From assembly GCF_001402875.1 (NCBI RefSeq), contig NZ_CP012946.1, positions 412,001 to 476,000 on the forward strand: a stretch of 64,000 nucleotides of DNA, read 5' to 3'. The first letter of the stretch is position 1, and the number at the start of each line of letters is the position of its first letter. Under the pieces are notes generated by a model. That model did not search any database, was not told the origin of the DNA, and saw nothing but the letters and a program-made list of their open reading frames with translations. Position numbers and translations under genes: made by a program. This stretch comes from Blastochloris viridis (GTDB taxonomy: Bacteria; Pseudomonadota; Alphaproteobacteria; Rhizobiales; Xanthobacteraceae). Positions 43,259-52,120 of this stretch are shown here, one piece after another.

Positions 43259-44679
43259 ACGCGCCGTTCGATCCGACGGCGCTCGGGACGGCCCCCTCGC
43301 GGGGCCGTTTCGTCAACAGCGGCATGGGGCCTCAGCTTCAGCCCTACGACATCGGCCACCCCACCCATATCGCGCTGATCTCGCCCGACACCGCGTTCTG
43401 GGCGCTGATCGCCAAGGACCAGCTCGCCGACACCCTGGCCGGCGGCGCGCTGCTCGAAGGCTATCGCGCCAGCGCCGACGCCTTCGGCCGCGAGATGGCG
43501 GCGCTCAGGTTCGGGCTCAAGCCCTCGGCGGTCTATGTCAACGCCACCGAGCGCTGCAACCTCAACTGCACCTATTGCTACATCCCGGCCGAGATGCGGC
43601 GGGACGGCACCGACATGGATGCGCCGACCCTGCTCGACGCACTGTCGCGGCTCGAGCGCTATTTCCGCCGCCACATGCCGGAGGGGCGCAAACCGCAGAT
43701 CATCTTCCACGGCGCCGAGCCGATGATCGCGCGGGACGCCATCTTCCAGGGCATCGACGCCTTCAAGGACCGCTTCCGCTTCGGGGTGCAGACCAACGCC
43801 ACGTTGCTCGACGACAAGGCTATCGCCTTCCTTACCAGCCGCGGCGTCGGCATCGGCCTGTCGCTCGACGCCCCGGTCGCGGCGATCGCCGACCGCACCC
43901 GCGCGAACTGGAGCGGCGCCGGGGTCTATAACAAGGTGGTCGAGGCGATCGAACGGCTGAAGGGCTATCCGGCCTTCAACGTCATCTGCACCATGAGTTC
44001 GCAGAACCTGGACCAGCTCGATGCCATGGTCGAGTTCCTGCACGCCCGCGAGGTGCCGGCATGCATGCTCAACGTCATCCGCTGCACGCTGCCCGGCGCG
44101 CGCACGGTGCGGCCCGACGATGCGCCGCTGGCCGAGGCGTTCATCGCCGCGCTGGAGCGCAGCCACGCGCTCTATCGCCAAACCGGCCGCAAGCTGGTGG
44201 TGGCGAACTTCGCCAACATCCTGATCGGCATCCTGGCGCCGACCGCGCGGCGGCTGATGTGCGACATCTCGCCGTGCGGCGGCGGGCGGGCGTTCTTCGC
44301 GTTGGTGCCGAACGGCGATCTGTTCCCGTGCAGCGAGTTCATCGGCCTGCCTGAGTTCAAGGGCGGCAACCTGTTTGCCGACGACATCGACGAGGTGCTG
44401 GCGCAGCCGGCCTTCACCAAGGTCTCCGGCCGCAAGGTCGAGGACATCGCGCCGTGCCGGGGCTGTGCCATCCGCCATTTCTGCGGCTCGCCGTGCCCGG
44501 CCGAGGCGCACGAGATGAACGGCGGCATGGATCGCACCGGCGCCTATTGCGAGTTCTACGAGGAGCAGACGCGCTACGCCTTCCGGCTGATCGCCGAGGG
44601 CCGCCACGCCGACTTCCTGTGGGACGGCTGGGACGACGGCACCGAGACGGTGTTCGACGCAGCTCGGCTGGGCTGTTGA
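43255..44679 (+). CDS. cbpB: peptide-modifying radical SAM/SPASM enzyme, CbpB-like
   Basis: A 474-residue radical SAM maturase. The SAM-cluster motif CNLNCTYC (Cys 101, 105, 108) follows a 100-residue N-terminal region that could bind the leader peptide. The barrel continues with FHGAEPM and GVQTNAT. The C-terminal SPASM region has many Cys (336, 341, 359, 401, 404, 410, 414, 432), enough for two auxiliary 4Fe-4S clusters as in sulfur-to-alpha-carbon or C-C crosslinking maturases; the final residue is also Cys. There is no B12-binding domain, so the cobalamin link is regulatory only. It is translationally coupled to the precursor gene, its likely substrate. No protease or exporter gene is adjacent. 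Confidence 0.9.
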   Translation: MNAPFDPTALGTAPSRGRFVNSGMGPQLQPYDIGHPTHIALISPDTAFWALIAKDQLADTLAGGALLEGYRASADAFGREMAALRFGLKPSAVYVNATERCNLNCTYCYIPAEMRRDGTDMDAPTLLDALSRLERYFRRHMPEGRKPQIIFHGAEPMIARDAIFQGIDAFKDRFRFGVQTNATLLDDKAIAFLTSRGVGIGLSLDAPVAAIADRTRANWSGAGVYNKVVEAIERLKGYPAFNVICTMSSQNLDQLDAMVEFLHAREVPACMLNVIRCTLPGARTVRPDDAPLAEAFIAALERSHALYRQTGRKLVVANFANILIGILAPTARRLMCDISPCGGGRAFFALVPNGDLFPCSEFIGLPEFKGGNLFADDIDEVLAQPAFTKVSGRKVEDIAPCRGCAIRHFCGSPCPAEAHEMNGGMDRTGAYCEFYEEQTRYAFRLIAEGRHADFLWDGWDDGTETVFDAARLGC

Positions 44680-44690
44680 CGTCCGCCGCA

Positions 44691-44790
44691 TCATCCCGGC
44701 CGAAGCGCAGCTTCGTGCCGGGATCGGGTGCGGCAGGGAAACGATACTGAAAACGGTCCCGGCTCGGCGCTTCGCGCCGTCCGGGATGGA
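44691..44790. repeat. REP-like repeat, copy A
   Basis: CATCCCGGCCGAAGCGCAG...GCCGGGATCGGGTGCGG...GATACTGAAAACGGTCCCGG is about 80% identical to 45382-45495 in its first 75 bases. Palindromic; the two copies flank the gene at 44911. Confidence 0.7.
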
Positions 44791-44910
44791 CGAAATCGAA
44801 CGGCTGCCTGAATTGGATTGAAGGCCCCGGTGTTTTGAGCCGAGTCGCTTTGCCAGCGCGGCGTTCGGGTCTATCGCAGGGCCGATGTCCATTTGGCGGA
44901 TAATTGCTGG

Positions 44911-45345
44911 ATGATCGGCCGCGTTGTTCTCAGCCTTCTCGGCATCCTGCTGCTCGTTTGGGGCCTCGGCACGCCGCTGGTGGCGATGTTCGGCGCCGAG
45001 GCTGAGGGCCGCGTCACCCACGTCCGCCGCCAGGGCGGCGAGCGCGGCGAGGCGGTGCCCAACCGCTACACCTACGCCATCGCCTATGAGTTCCGCTTGC
45101 CGGACGGTACCACCGCCGAGGGCGTCACCCAGCGCGTGGGCGATGCGTTTTCGCCCCGCCTTTCCGAAGATGGCCGCCCGCTCAAGGTGCGCTACCTGCG
45201 GCATTTTCCGCGCATCAGCACGCTGGGCTGGCGGTGGGAGAACGCGATCGAGAACCTGATCGTTGGCGCAGTGGGAGGCCTCCTGATCGTGCTGCCGTGG
45301 CGCAGGCGAAAGGTGGCCGCAACGCGGGCGTGCCGTCAGGCGTGA
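44911..45345 (+). CDS. DUF3592-like membrane protein
   Basis: A 144-residue protein with two membrane spans, at about residues 5-25 (VLSLLGILLLVWGLGTPLV) and 112-128 (LIVGAVGGLLIVLPW). Between them is a beta-rich extracytoplasmic domain (YTYAIAYEFRLPDGT and FSPRLSEDGRPLKVRYL), the usual DUF3592 pattern. Function unknown. A TTG at 44893 is an alternative start. REP-like repeats bound it on both sides, so it may be an independent unit. Confidence 0.7.
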   Translation: MIGRVVLSLLGILLLVWGLGTPLVAMFGAEAEGRVTHVRRQGGERGEAVPNRYTYAIAYEFRLPDGTTAEGVTQRVGDAFSPRLSEDGRPLKVRYLRHFPRISTLGWRWENAIENLIVGAVGGLLIVLPWRRRKVAATRACRQA

Positions 45346-45381
45346 CGGGGCGTTGCTGCTTTGAAGCGTCTTCGAGCTTCG

Positions 45382-45495
45382 TCATCCCGGCCGAGCGCAG
45401 CGAGAGCCGGGATCGGGTGCGGAAGGGGCGCGATACTGAAAACGATCCCGGCCAAGCGCCGGATGCGGGGCATCCGGCGCCCGGCCGGGACGATG
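45382..45495. repeat. REP-like repeat, copy B
   Basis: It matches 44691-44790 through CATCCCGGCCGAGCGCAG, GCCGGGATCGGGTGCGG and GATACTGAAAACGATCCCGG, then ends with a different palindrome (GCGCCGGATGCGGGGCATCCGGCGC). Confidence 0.7.
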
Positions 45496-45551
45496 ACCTC
45501 GTCCGCTGCAATCCGTCCCAGCGCCGCGGCTTCAGACTCGGCGCGCTGCGC

Positions 45552-45956
45552 TCAGCTCATCAGCCGCGGCATCGCCGGCTCCGCGGGGCCGGCGATCTCG
45601 GCGCGGATGTCGATGATGGCGTTCTTCCCGTCGACCCGCACCACGGTCGGGCAATGGCCGCGAGCCTCCTCGGCGGTCATGTCGGCGAAGGTGGCGAGGA
45701 TGACGAGGTCGCCCGGCTGGTTGCCGTGCGCCGCCGCGCCGTTGATGCAGATGACGCCGGAGCCGCGCGGCCCGTCGATGGCGTAGGTGACGAGGCGGGT
45801 GCCGCGCGTCACGTTCCACACGTGCAGTTCCTGGTTCGGCAGCATGCGCGCGGCGTCCATCAGGTCGGCGTCGATGGTGCAGCTGCCCTCGTAATGAAGG
45901 TCGGCGTGGGTGATGGTGGCGCGATGGATCTTCGACCAGAACATCCGCAGGTGCAT
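45552..45956 (-). CDS. panD: aspartate 1-decarboxylase proenzyme
   Basis: A 134-residue PanD that makes beta-alanine for pantothenate. The self-cleavage site is Gly-Ser in HYEGSCTID near residue 25, where Ser becomes the pyruvoyl group. KIHRAT near residue 9 carries the catalytic Lys, and the later [10 protein letters not shown] region is conserved. ATG 45956 gives the canonical start. It is the last gene of a likely pepP-SDR-panD run. Confidence 0.94.
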   Translation of the reverse strand: MHLRMFWSKIHRATITHADLHYEGSCTIDADLMDAARMLPNQELHVWNVTRGTRLVTYAIDGPRGSGVICINGAAAHGNQPGDLVILATFADMTAEEARGHCPTVVRVDGKNAIIDIRAEIAGPAEPAMPRLMS

Positions 45957-45991
45957 GGGGGCGCCCTTCAATCTATCTTTCGCCGTGCCGC

Positions 45992-46681
45992 TTACCACGC
46001 CAGCGGCGTGCCGTCATAGTTGAAGAAGCTGCCGGTCTGCGCCAAGGTCAAGGCGTCGATGGTGGCGATCAGGTTGCGGGCCGACTCGGCCACCGCCAGC
46101 GGCGCCTGCGGCCCGCCCATGTCGGTCTTGACCCAGCCCGGATGCACCGCGGCCACCGCGATGCCGGCGTCCTTCAGCTCCAGCGCCAGCGCCTGCATCA
46201 CCTTGTTCAGCGCGGTCTTGGAGGTGCAATAGGCGACGTCGCCCGGCATCGGCCGCGCCAACTGCCCCATGATGCTCGAGATCATGACGATGCGCGGCTT
46301 GATGCCGGCCTCAAGGTTGGACACCAGCGCCTGCGACACCCGCAGCGGGGCCAGGGTGTTGACCGCCAGCGTCCGGGCGAACCCTTCGAAGTCCATGTCG
46401 AGCGCGCCCTGGCGCTCGGGGCCGTGGATGCCGGCATTGTTGATCAGCACGTCGAGCGGCTGACCGGCGATGGCATCGGCCAGCGCATCGACGGAGGCCT
46501 GATCGGTGACATCCAGGCGGTGAAGGGTAACCTGGCCGGGGTGTTTGCCGGCCAGCACGGCGAGAGGGTCGACGTCCGGGTTGCGGGCGCAGACGAACAC
46601 GCGCTCGCCGCGCAGCACCAGCTGCTCGACGATGCCAAGGCCGATGCCGCGATTGGCGCCGGTGATCAGATAACTGGCCAT
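45992..46681 (-). CDS. short-chain dehydrogenase/reductase
   Basis: A 229-residue classical SDR. The nucleotide motif TGANRGIG is near residue 7, NNAG near 85, catalytic Ser in MISSIMG, and YCTSK near 150. The length and start resemble cell-signalling-type SDRs (CsgA-like). The substrate is unknown. AGGAGGCTCCC before ATG 46681 is a strong ribosome binding site. It starts 16 bases after the pepP stop. Confidence 0.88.
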   Translation of the reverse strand: MASYLITGANRGIGLGIVEQLVLRGERVFVCARNPDVDPLAVLAGKHPGQVTLHRLDVTDQASVDALADAIAGQPLDVLINNAGIHGPERQGALDMDFEGFARTLAVNTLAPLRVSQALVSNLEAGIKPRIVMISSIMGQLARPMPGDVAYCTSKTALNKVMQALALELKDAGIAVAAVHPGWVKTDMGGPQAPLAVAESARNLIATIDALTLAQTGSFFNYDGTPLAW

Positions 46682-46697
46682 GGGAGCCTCCTTACGC

Positions 46698-48521
46698 TCA
46701 GCATATGGGGCGGGTGGCGGCCGCAAGCCAGGCCGCGGTCTGCGCATCGACCAGCGGGCCGATCTCGGCGGCGACGCGGCCGTGGTAGGCGTCGAGCCAG
46801 GCGATTTCCTCCGGCGTCAGCAGGGCGGGCTCGACCAGCTGGCGGTCGATCGGCGCCAGCGTCAGCGCCTCGAAGCCGAGCAGCGGCCGCTCGCCGCCCG
46901 CGGGGGTCGGCACCTCGCGCACCAGCTCCAGGTTTTCGATGCGGATGCCGTAGGCGCCGGCACGGTAATAGCCCGGCTCGTTGGAGAGGATCATGCCCGG
47001 CTCGAGCGCGGTGTGGCCGAGGCGGGAGATGCGCGCCGGGCCCTCGTGGACCGAGAGGTAGCTGCCGACGCCGTGGCCGGTGCCGTGGTCGAAGTCGAGC
47101 CCGGCCGCCCACAGCGCCCGCCGTGCGAACGGGTCGAGCTGGGCGCCGGTGGTGCCGGCCGGAAACACCGCGGTGGCGATGGCGATGTGGCCCTTCAGCA
47201 CCAAGGTGAAGTGGCGGCGCATGGCGGCGGTCGGCGCACCGATGGCGATGGTGCGGGTGATGTCGGTGGTGCCGTCCTGATATTGGCCGCCGGAATCGAC
47301 CAGCAGGATGCCGGGCTCGACCCGACGGTTGGTCGCGGTGGTGACGCGGTAGTGCGGCAGCGCCGCGTTCGGCCCGGCGCCGGCGATGGTGGGGAAGGAG
47401 ATGTCGCGCAGGAGCCCGCTGTCGCGCCGGAAGCTCTCCAGCGCCTCGGCCACCGCGACCTCGGTGAGTTGGCCGGCCGGCGCCTCGCGATCGAGCCAGG
47501 CCAGGAAGCGGACGATGGCGGCGCCGTCGCGGCGGTGGGCGGCCTTGCTGCCGGCGATCTCGACCGCGTTCTTGACCGCCTTCAGCCGGGCGATCGGGTC
47601 GGCCCCGACGTCGGCGATGCCGCCGGCGCGCTCGACCACGCCGGCAAGCCGGTCGGGGGCGCTGTCGCGATCGAGCCGCACGGTGGCGCCGGTGGCCGCC
47701 AGGATCGAAAGCTGGGTCTCCAGCTCCGCCGGCTCGGCGAGGCTTGCCACCTCCGCCAGCGCGGCGCGAACGTCGCCGGCGAGCTTGCGATGGTCAAGGA
47801 ACAGCTGCAGCTCGCCCTCGCACGGGATCATCGCCCAGCCCAGCGGCAGCGGGGTGTGGGCGACGTCGCCGCCGCGGATGTTGAACACCCAGGCCAGGGC
47901 GTGCGGGTCGGTCACCAGCAGGCAGTCGGCCCGGGCCTCGGCCAGGGCGGCGCGGACGCGGTCGAGCTTGGCGCTCGCGGCTTCGCCGGCAAATTCGAGC
48001 GGGTGGAGCACGACCGGCGCGCAGGGCGACGCCGGCCGGTCGGTCCACACCCGGTCGATCGGGTTCGGCTCGACCGCGACCAGGCTGCCGCCGGCGGCCT
48101 TGGCGGCGGCGGCGAGCTTGCGCGCCTGCTCGCGGGTGTGCAGCCAGGGATCATAGCCGAGCCTGCCGCCGGCGAGGTTGGCGGCGATCCAGGCATCCGG
48201 CGTGCGGTCGACGATATTGATGGGCTCGAACCGCGCGGTATCGACCTCCAGGCCGACCTGGAGGGTGTAGCGGCCGTCGACGAAGATCGCGGCGCGCTCC
48301 CGCAGCACAACCACGGTGCCGGCCGAGCCGGAAAAGCCGGTCAGCCACCGCAGCCGCTCCTCGGCGGGCGGGACGTATTCGTTCTGGTAGGCGTCGGCGC
48401 GCGGCACCACGAAACCGTCAAGCCCGAGCCGGGCGAGTTCGGCGCGCAGCAGCTCAAGGCGCGGACCGCCCAATGCAGGGTCGGGGATGGCACTGAAGGA
48501 TTGGAATCTGGCTTCAAACAT
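46698..48521 (-). CDS. Xaa-Pro aminopeptidase (M24B)
   Basis: A 607-residue aminopeptidase P that removes N-terminal residues preceding proline. Two creatinase-like N-domains precede the pita-bread catalytic domain. Metal ligands are Asp in LLVDSGGQY and DGTTDITRT, His in DHGTGHGVGS, Glu in ILSNEPGYY and Glu in GIRIENLELV. The length matches the three-domain long form seen in alphaproteobacteria and eukaryotes. First gene of a likely operon with the SDR and panD. Confidence 0.93.
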   Translation of the reverse strand: MFEARFQSFSAIPDPALGGPRLELLRAELARLGLDGFVVPRADAYQNEYVPPAEERLRWLTGFSGSAGTVVVLRERAAIFVDGRYTLQVGLEVDTARFEPINIVDRTPDAWIAANLAGGRLGYDPWLHTREQARKLAAAAKAAGGSLVAVEPNPIDRVWTDRPASPCAPVVLHPLEFAGEAASAKLDRVRAALAEARADCLLVTDPHALAWVFNIRGGDVAHTPLPLGWAMIPCEGELQLFLDHRKLAGDVRAALAEVASLAEPAELETQLSILAATGATVRLDRDSAPDRLAGVVERAGGIADVGADPIARLKAVKNAVEIAGSKAAHRRDGAAIVRFLAWLDREAPAGQLTEVAVAEALESFRRDSGLLRDISFPTIAGAGPNAALPHYRVTTATNRRVEPGILLVDSGGQYQDGTTDITRTIAIGAPTAAMRRHFTLVLKGHIAIATAVFPAGTTGAQLDPFARRALWAAGLDFDHGTGHGVGSYLSVHEGPARISRLGHTALEPGMILSNEPGYYRAGAYGIRIENLELVREVPTPAGGERPLLGFEALTLAPIDRQLVEPALLTPEEIAWLDAYHGRVAAEIGPLVDAQTAAWLAAATRPIC

Positions 48522-48880
48522 GGTGCGTCAACGTAGAGGCAAGGCGGGCTTTGGTGCAATCGGCCGAAGTTGCACGCCGCCGTGATCGGGCGAGGGGACG
48601 CCGGCGACAGTTCCCGGCGTCGCATTTCGTCGTCGATAGCGTCACCTTGACCGGATAGGGTTCTGGCGTCGCGGTTGCCGACACATGCGCAGCGGCAACG
48701 CCCGCGGTTCGCGGGGGGGCGCGGCAGGCGGATGCGACATGCCGTGATCCGGTTTCCGGGATCACGAAGCGATCATCCGGAAACAACCGCGCCGAAAAAT
48801 CTTGAGCTGAAAGGGATTTTTCGGCAACCGGACAACGAAGCTCCGGCCTGATCGGCCACATTTCGTATGATCCATGGGCC
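48522..48880. other. 359-base intergenic region
   Basis: Divergent promoter region of the peptidase and SemiSWEET genes. It contains GATCCGGTTTCCGGGATCA, a palindrome near 48746, and copy 2 of a dispersed repeat (48809-48865). No gene seen. Confidence 0.5.
48809..48865. repeat. 57-bp dispersed repeat, copy 2
   Basis: It aligns with 10519-10575, with scattered mismatches; see that entry. It ends just upstream of the SemiSWEET gene. Confidence 0.5.
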
Positions 48881-49141
48881 ATGACAGACACCGCCATCGA
48901 AGCCATCGGATTTGCCGCCGCCGCCGCCACCACGCTGTGCTGGCTGCCGCAGGCGATCCGGCTGATCCGTACCCGCAACACGCAGGCGATCTCGCTGGCG
49001 AGCTACGGCTTCTTTTCGGCCGGGGTGGCGCTGTGGCTGGTCTACGGCCTGTTCCTCGGCAACGCCCCGATGATCGCCGCCAATGTCGTCACGCTGGCGC
49101 TGACGCTGACAATCGTGGCGATGAAGCTGCGCTATGGCTGA
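48881..49141 (+). CDS. SemiSWEET-type transporter (PQ-loop)
   Basis: An 86-residue protein with three membrane helices and the PQ motif in CWLPQAIRLIRTRNT. This is the half-size SWEET unit that dimerises to move sugars by facilitated diffusion. The length is exactly that of known SemiSWEETs. The substrate is unknown. It is transcribed alone. Confidence 0.9.
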   Translation: MTDTAIEAIGFAAAAATTLCWLPQAIRLIRTRNTQAISLASYGFFSAGVALWLVYGLFLGNAPMIAANVVTLALTLTIVAMKLRYG

Positions 49142-49311
49142 CTGCGGCGGGGCGGATCCGGAGGGACGGGAGGGGTCCGGTCCGTCTGCTTTGAGGGAGC
49201 CCGTTCTGCCGCCCGCTCGGCTGCTGTCGTGGCCGCTTGCCGGTCGGCGGCACCGGGCGATGCCGAGTTTGCCGACCTTTTCGTTGGTCAGGCCGGTCCG
49301 TTCAAGCCCGC

Positions 49312-49342
49312 CAAAAACAAAAAGCCCCGCCAGGGCGGGGCT
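49312..49342 (-). terminator. intrinsic terminator of the cold shock gene
   Basis: On the minus strand AGCCCCGCC-CT-GGCGGGGCT is followed by TTTTTGTTTTT, a textbook Rho-independent terminator, 21 bases after the stop of the cold shock gene. Confidence 0.9.
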
Positions 49343-49362
49343 CTAAAAGGGAGAGGCACGCC

Positions 49363-49566
49363 TCAGCCGACGCGGAGGTTCTCCGCCGCAGTCTTGCCGC
49401 GGTTGGTCACCAGATCAAAGGTGACAGTCTGACCCTCGTTCAGGGTCGTCAGCCCGGCCCGCTCGACCGCGCTGATGTGGACGAACACGTCCTTTCCGCC
49501 GGTGGCCGGCTGAATGAACCCGTAACCTTTGGTCGGGTTGAACCACTTGACGGTGCCCTTTTGCAT
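49363..49566 (-). CDS. cold shock domain protein (second copy)
   Basis: A 67-residue cold-shock domain with RNP1 (KGYGFIQP) and RNP2 (DVFVHI). ATG 49566 has GGAGA upstream. It begins [17 protein letters not shown], closer to the E. coli CspA type than the protein at 42401. A clear terminator follows. The long region upstream (49567-49875) is probably its regulated leader. Confidence 0.95.
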   Translation of the reverse strand: MQKGTVKWFNPTKGYGFIQPATGGKDVFVHISAVERAGLTTLNEGQTVTFDLVTNRGKTAAENLRVG

Positions 49567-49875
49567 CGTCGGTCTCCGAAGTGAGTGAAGTCTCGACACC
49601 GCGCGTGGTCGTTCTCCACGCTCGCCGCCACACCCGGTGATTTTGGGGGTCCGAGAGACGTCAAAGGCCGTTCGGCGAAAGACGAGGCCGGAACGGCCAA
49701 AATCCGTATGCAACAAAATCGTGCTTCATTCCTGCGAGGAAAACAAGGCTCTTGTTGAACTCCCGCCGATTGATGCGGTTCGCAGCTACCGTCATCCGGC
49801 CGGCGGTCGGGGCCGCCCGGCCGGCTTCGAGGCCTCACTGCCCGGCCCCATAAGGCCACGCTCGAGGCTTCCGCC
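49567..49875. other. 309-base region with cold shock leader
   Basis: It contains the upstream leader and promoter of the minus-strand cold shock gene and the 3' end of the glucosaminidase gene region. Only short GC palindromes (GGCCGGCGGTCGGGGCCGCCCGGCC) are visible. No gene recognised. Confidence 0.4.
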
Positions 49876-50721
49876 TCAGTTCATCAGCTTGCGGAACAGG
49901 CTGGTCCGCACGCTTCCGGTCGGGGCCGGGTCGGGCGACAGCGTCACCGTGGCCGCCACCGCCGGCGCCATCATGGCTGTGGCGGGCGCCTCGGTTGCGG
50001 CCGGCTCGTCGACCTCGGTGCCGTCCGCCGCATCCGCTGTGTCGTTGCGGGCGTAGCGCACGGTGCAATGGTTCTCGAAGAACTGTGCGGCCACGGCGGC
50101 GATGTCGTCGGAATAGCCGCGGTCGTGCGGCGACCACTTGCGGGTCAGGTCGGTGAAGGTGATCGGGCGGCGCAGGCGGTGCGCCCAGTTGGGGATTTCG
50201 CCCCAGCCCTGCACCAGCCGGGTGCGGTTGGCGACCGGTTGGTCGACGTCCTCACCGGCATACATCGAGACATGCTGGAGGTGGGCGAGCACGCCGGTCG
50301 AGACGTCGGCGAAGGCCTCGCCGCTTTGGCCGCGGCCGGTGGCGCCGATGCCGGCGAAGTTGTTCTGACCCGGCGACACCAGGCCCGGGCGGCCGTTGGC
50401 CTGGAAGAACCGCAGCCAGTTGGTCTCCACCACCATCTGGAAGAAGGCATAATCCCAGCGCAGGCCGAGCGCGCGGCCGTGCTGGGCGTAATGCTGCGCG
50501 ATGGTCTGAAGGCGCGGGTCGAGGTCGTGGTGGCGCGTCTTCAGGAATCGGGTCAGCTGGGCCGGGGTGACGCAGGCGGGCACCTGGTTGCCGGGTCCGG
50601 CCTTGATGGCGGGGAGCTGCGCCGCGGCGAGCGGCGCGGGGCCGACAGTGGCGCCGCACAGGACGACGGCGACGATGGCGGCGACCTCGCGAAGACGGCT
50701 GTGGTCGCGACGGATGGTCAT
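49876..50721 (-). CDS. secreted glucosaminidase (Bax/FlgJ-like)
   Basis: A 281-residue protein. A Sec signal (VAAIVAVVLCGATVGPAPLAAA) is followed by a glucosaminidase domain with IAQHYAQHGRALGLRWDYAF, the catalytic Glu in MVVETNWLRF, and NNFAGIGATGRG. It should cut the glycan backbone of peptidoglycan in the periplasm. The C-terminal 60 residues are Ala/Thr/Pro-rich and likely unstructured. ATG 50721 is preferred to a TTG 18 bases upstream. Confidence 0.85.
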   Translation of the reverse strand: MTIRRDHSRLREVAAIVAVVLCGATVGPAPLAAAQLPAIKAGPGNQVPACVTPAQLTRFLKTRHHDLDPRLQTIAQHYAQHGRALGLRWDYAFFQMVVETNWLRFFQANGRPGLVSPGQNNFAGIGATGRGQSGEAFADVSTGVLAHLQHVSMYAGEDVDQPVANRTRLVQGWGEIPNWAHRLRRPITFTDLTRKWSPHDRGYSDDIAAVAAQFFENHCTVRYARNDTADAADGTEVDEPAATEAPATAMMAPAVAATVTLSPDPAPTGSVRTSLFRKLMN

Positions 50722-50735
50722 GCGGGTCCCGGGAT

Positions 50736-50873
50736 TCAAATCACCAGACTCCGCTTATCCTCCGTCAAGGTTAACGAACAATTTACGATTGCGGTAAGGG
50801 GACGCTTCGCGGTCCCGGCCGCCACAACGGCCCGCGCACCGGCGTTGTGCCGGCGCTCGCTCGAATTCGTCAT
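50736..50873 (-). CDS. possible 45-residue peptide
   Basis: A short frame with GAGAGGGG before its ATG, ending 14 bases before the glucosaminidase start. The product is basic, without membrane span or known motif. It may be a leader or chance frame; base use is compatible with coding but not decisive. Inside it, GTAAATTGTTCGTTAACC resembles a CtrA site. Confidence 0.25.
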   Translation of the reverse strand: MTNSSERRHNAGARAVVAAGTAKRPLTAIVNCSLTLTEDKRSLVI

Positions 50874-50897
50874 CTGATCGCCCCTCTCGACAGGTGC

Positions 50898-50928
50898 GAC
50901 CCGGTCGGTCACCGCGTGACGCCGGGTC
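50898..50928 (-). terminator. nested hairpin downstream of hisZG
   Basis: GACCCGG/CCGGGTC outer arms enclose GTCAC/GTGAC around CGC. It lies 215 bases after the hisG stop, in a 421-base gap. No U-tract, so termination is tentative. Nothing else in the gap is recognisable. Confidence 0.35.
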
Positions 50929-51142
50929 GGGGCGCACCGGAAATCCTCATTTGGCGGGATTTCGCGGCGGCCGAACTGCGCGTCCCTCCGGCATGCTCGG
51001 CCGAAGGTCGTGCCACTGTGCGGGAGACGGTGTCCGTCGTTGCGGAGCGGGCGAACCTCGCCGCTCCGACCAAGGACATCGGAGCGGGTTCGTCGAACTG
51101 GCGTTTCGTGCGTCCGCCCGCAAACCGGTTGCGGATGCGCTG

Positions 51143-52120
51143 TTACCCCAGCCGTGCCTCTAGCGTCTCCCACAAGGGATTTGAGGCGGTGAAGACGTAC
51201 TCGATCGGTGCCACCGTCACTGCCTCCGCTCCTCGTTCGCGCAGGAATGAGGCGAGAGCATGGATCGCCACTGGCGGGCAATGCAGCGTCACCATGCCGG
51301 TCGAGGTCGGCGCGCCGAACGGCGCGGTGACGCCGAATTTCGCCGTGGCGTCCTCGATCATCTCGGCGGTGAGCTCGGGGAAGCGGGTGCGCACCTCGCG
51401 GATCGAGCGGGCGAGCCCCTCGGCGGCGATGCGGTCGAGGATGGCGGCGGCGGCGGTGCGGTTGTCGTCGGTCCAGGTGGCGGTGAGCGAGGCGACCAGG
51501 TTCGCCTCCGAGCGCAGGATCACGCCGTCGTCGAGCACCTTCAACGCGTTGGCGGCGAGGGTGCCGCCGGTGGTGGTGATGTCGACGATGAGCTCGGCGG
51601 CGCCGGTCGCCGGGGTGCCCTCGGTGGCGCCGAGGCTTTCGACGATGCGGTAGTCGACCAGGCCGTGGCGGGCGAAGAACCCGCCGGTGAGGTTGAGATA
51701 CTTGGTGGCGACGCGCAGTTTCCGGTCATGCTTGGCGCGGAAGGCGGTGGCGACGTCGTCGAGGTCATGCATGGTGGCGACGTCGATCCAGGCTTGCGGC
51801 ACCGCCACCACCACATTGGCGTAACCGAAGCCGAGCGGCGTCACCATCGCCACGCGGGCGTCGGCGTCGGGGATGGTCTCGCGCACCAGGTCTTCGCCGG
51901 TGACGCCGAAATGCACGGTGCCGGCCGCAACTTCCTTGGCGATCTCGGAGGCGGACAGATACGCCACCTCGACGCCGGGCACGCCGGCCAGCGCGCCGCG
52001 ATAGTCGCGGGCGCCGCGCCCCTGCACCAGCGCCATGCCGGCGCGGCCGAAGAAGGCGTGGGTGTTCTCCTGCAGCCGGCCCTTCGAGGGCACGGCGAGA
52101 ACCAGCGGGGATTTGTTCAT
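51143..52120 (-). CDS. hisG: ATP phosphoribosyltransferase catalytic subunit
   Basis: A 325-residue HisG for the first step of histidine synthesis. The core contains [11 protein letters not shown] near residue 10, [11 protein letters not shown] near 70, and the PRPP loop [16 protein letters not shown] near 175. After about residue 225 there is a further 100-residue region ending in a ferredoxin-like stretch ([19 protein letters not shown]), longer than classic short HisG. It works with HisZ, encoded just upstream with an ATGA overlap. Confidence 0.95.
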   Translation of the reverse strand: MNKSPLVLAVPSKGRLQENTHAFFGRAGMALVQGRGARDYRGALAGVPGVEVAYLSASEIAKEVAAGTVHFGVTGEDLVRETIPDADARVAMVTPLGFGYANVVVAVPQAWIDVATMHDLDDVATAFRAKHDRKLRVATKYLNLTGGFFARHGLVDYRIVESLGATEGTPATGAAELIVDITTTGGTLAANALKVLDDGVILRSEANLVASLTATWTDDNRTAAAAILDRIAAEGLARSIREVRTRFPELTAEMIEDATAKFGVTAPFGAPTSTGMVTLHCPPVAIHALASFLRERGAEAVTVAPIEYVFTASNPLWETLEARLG

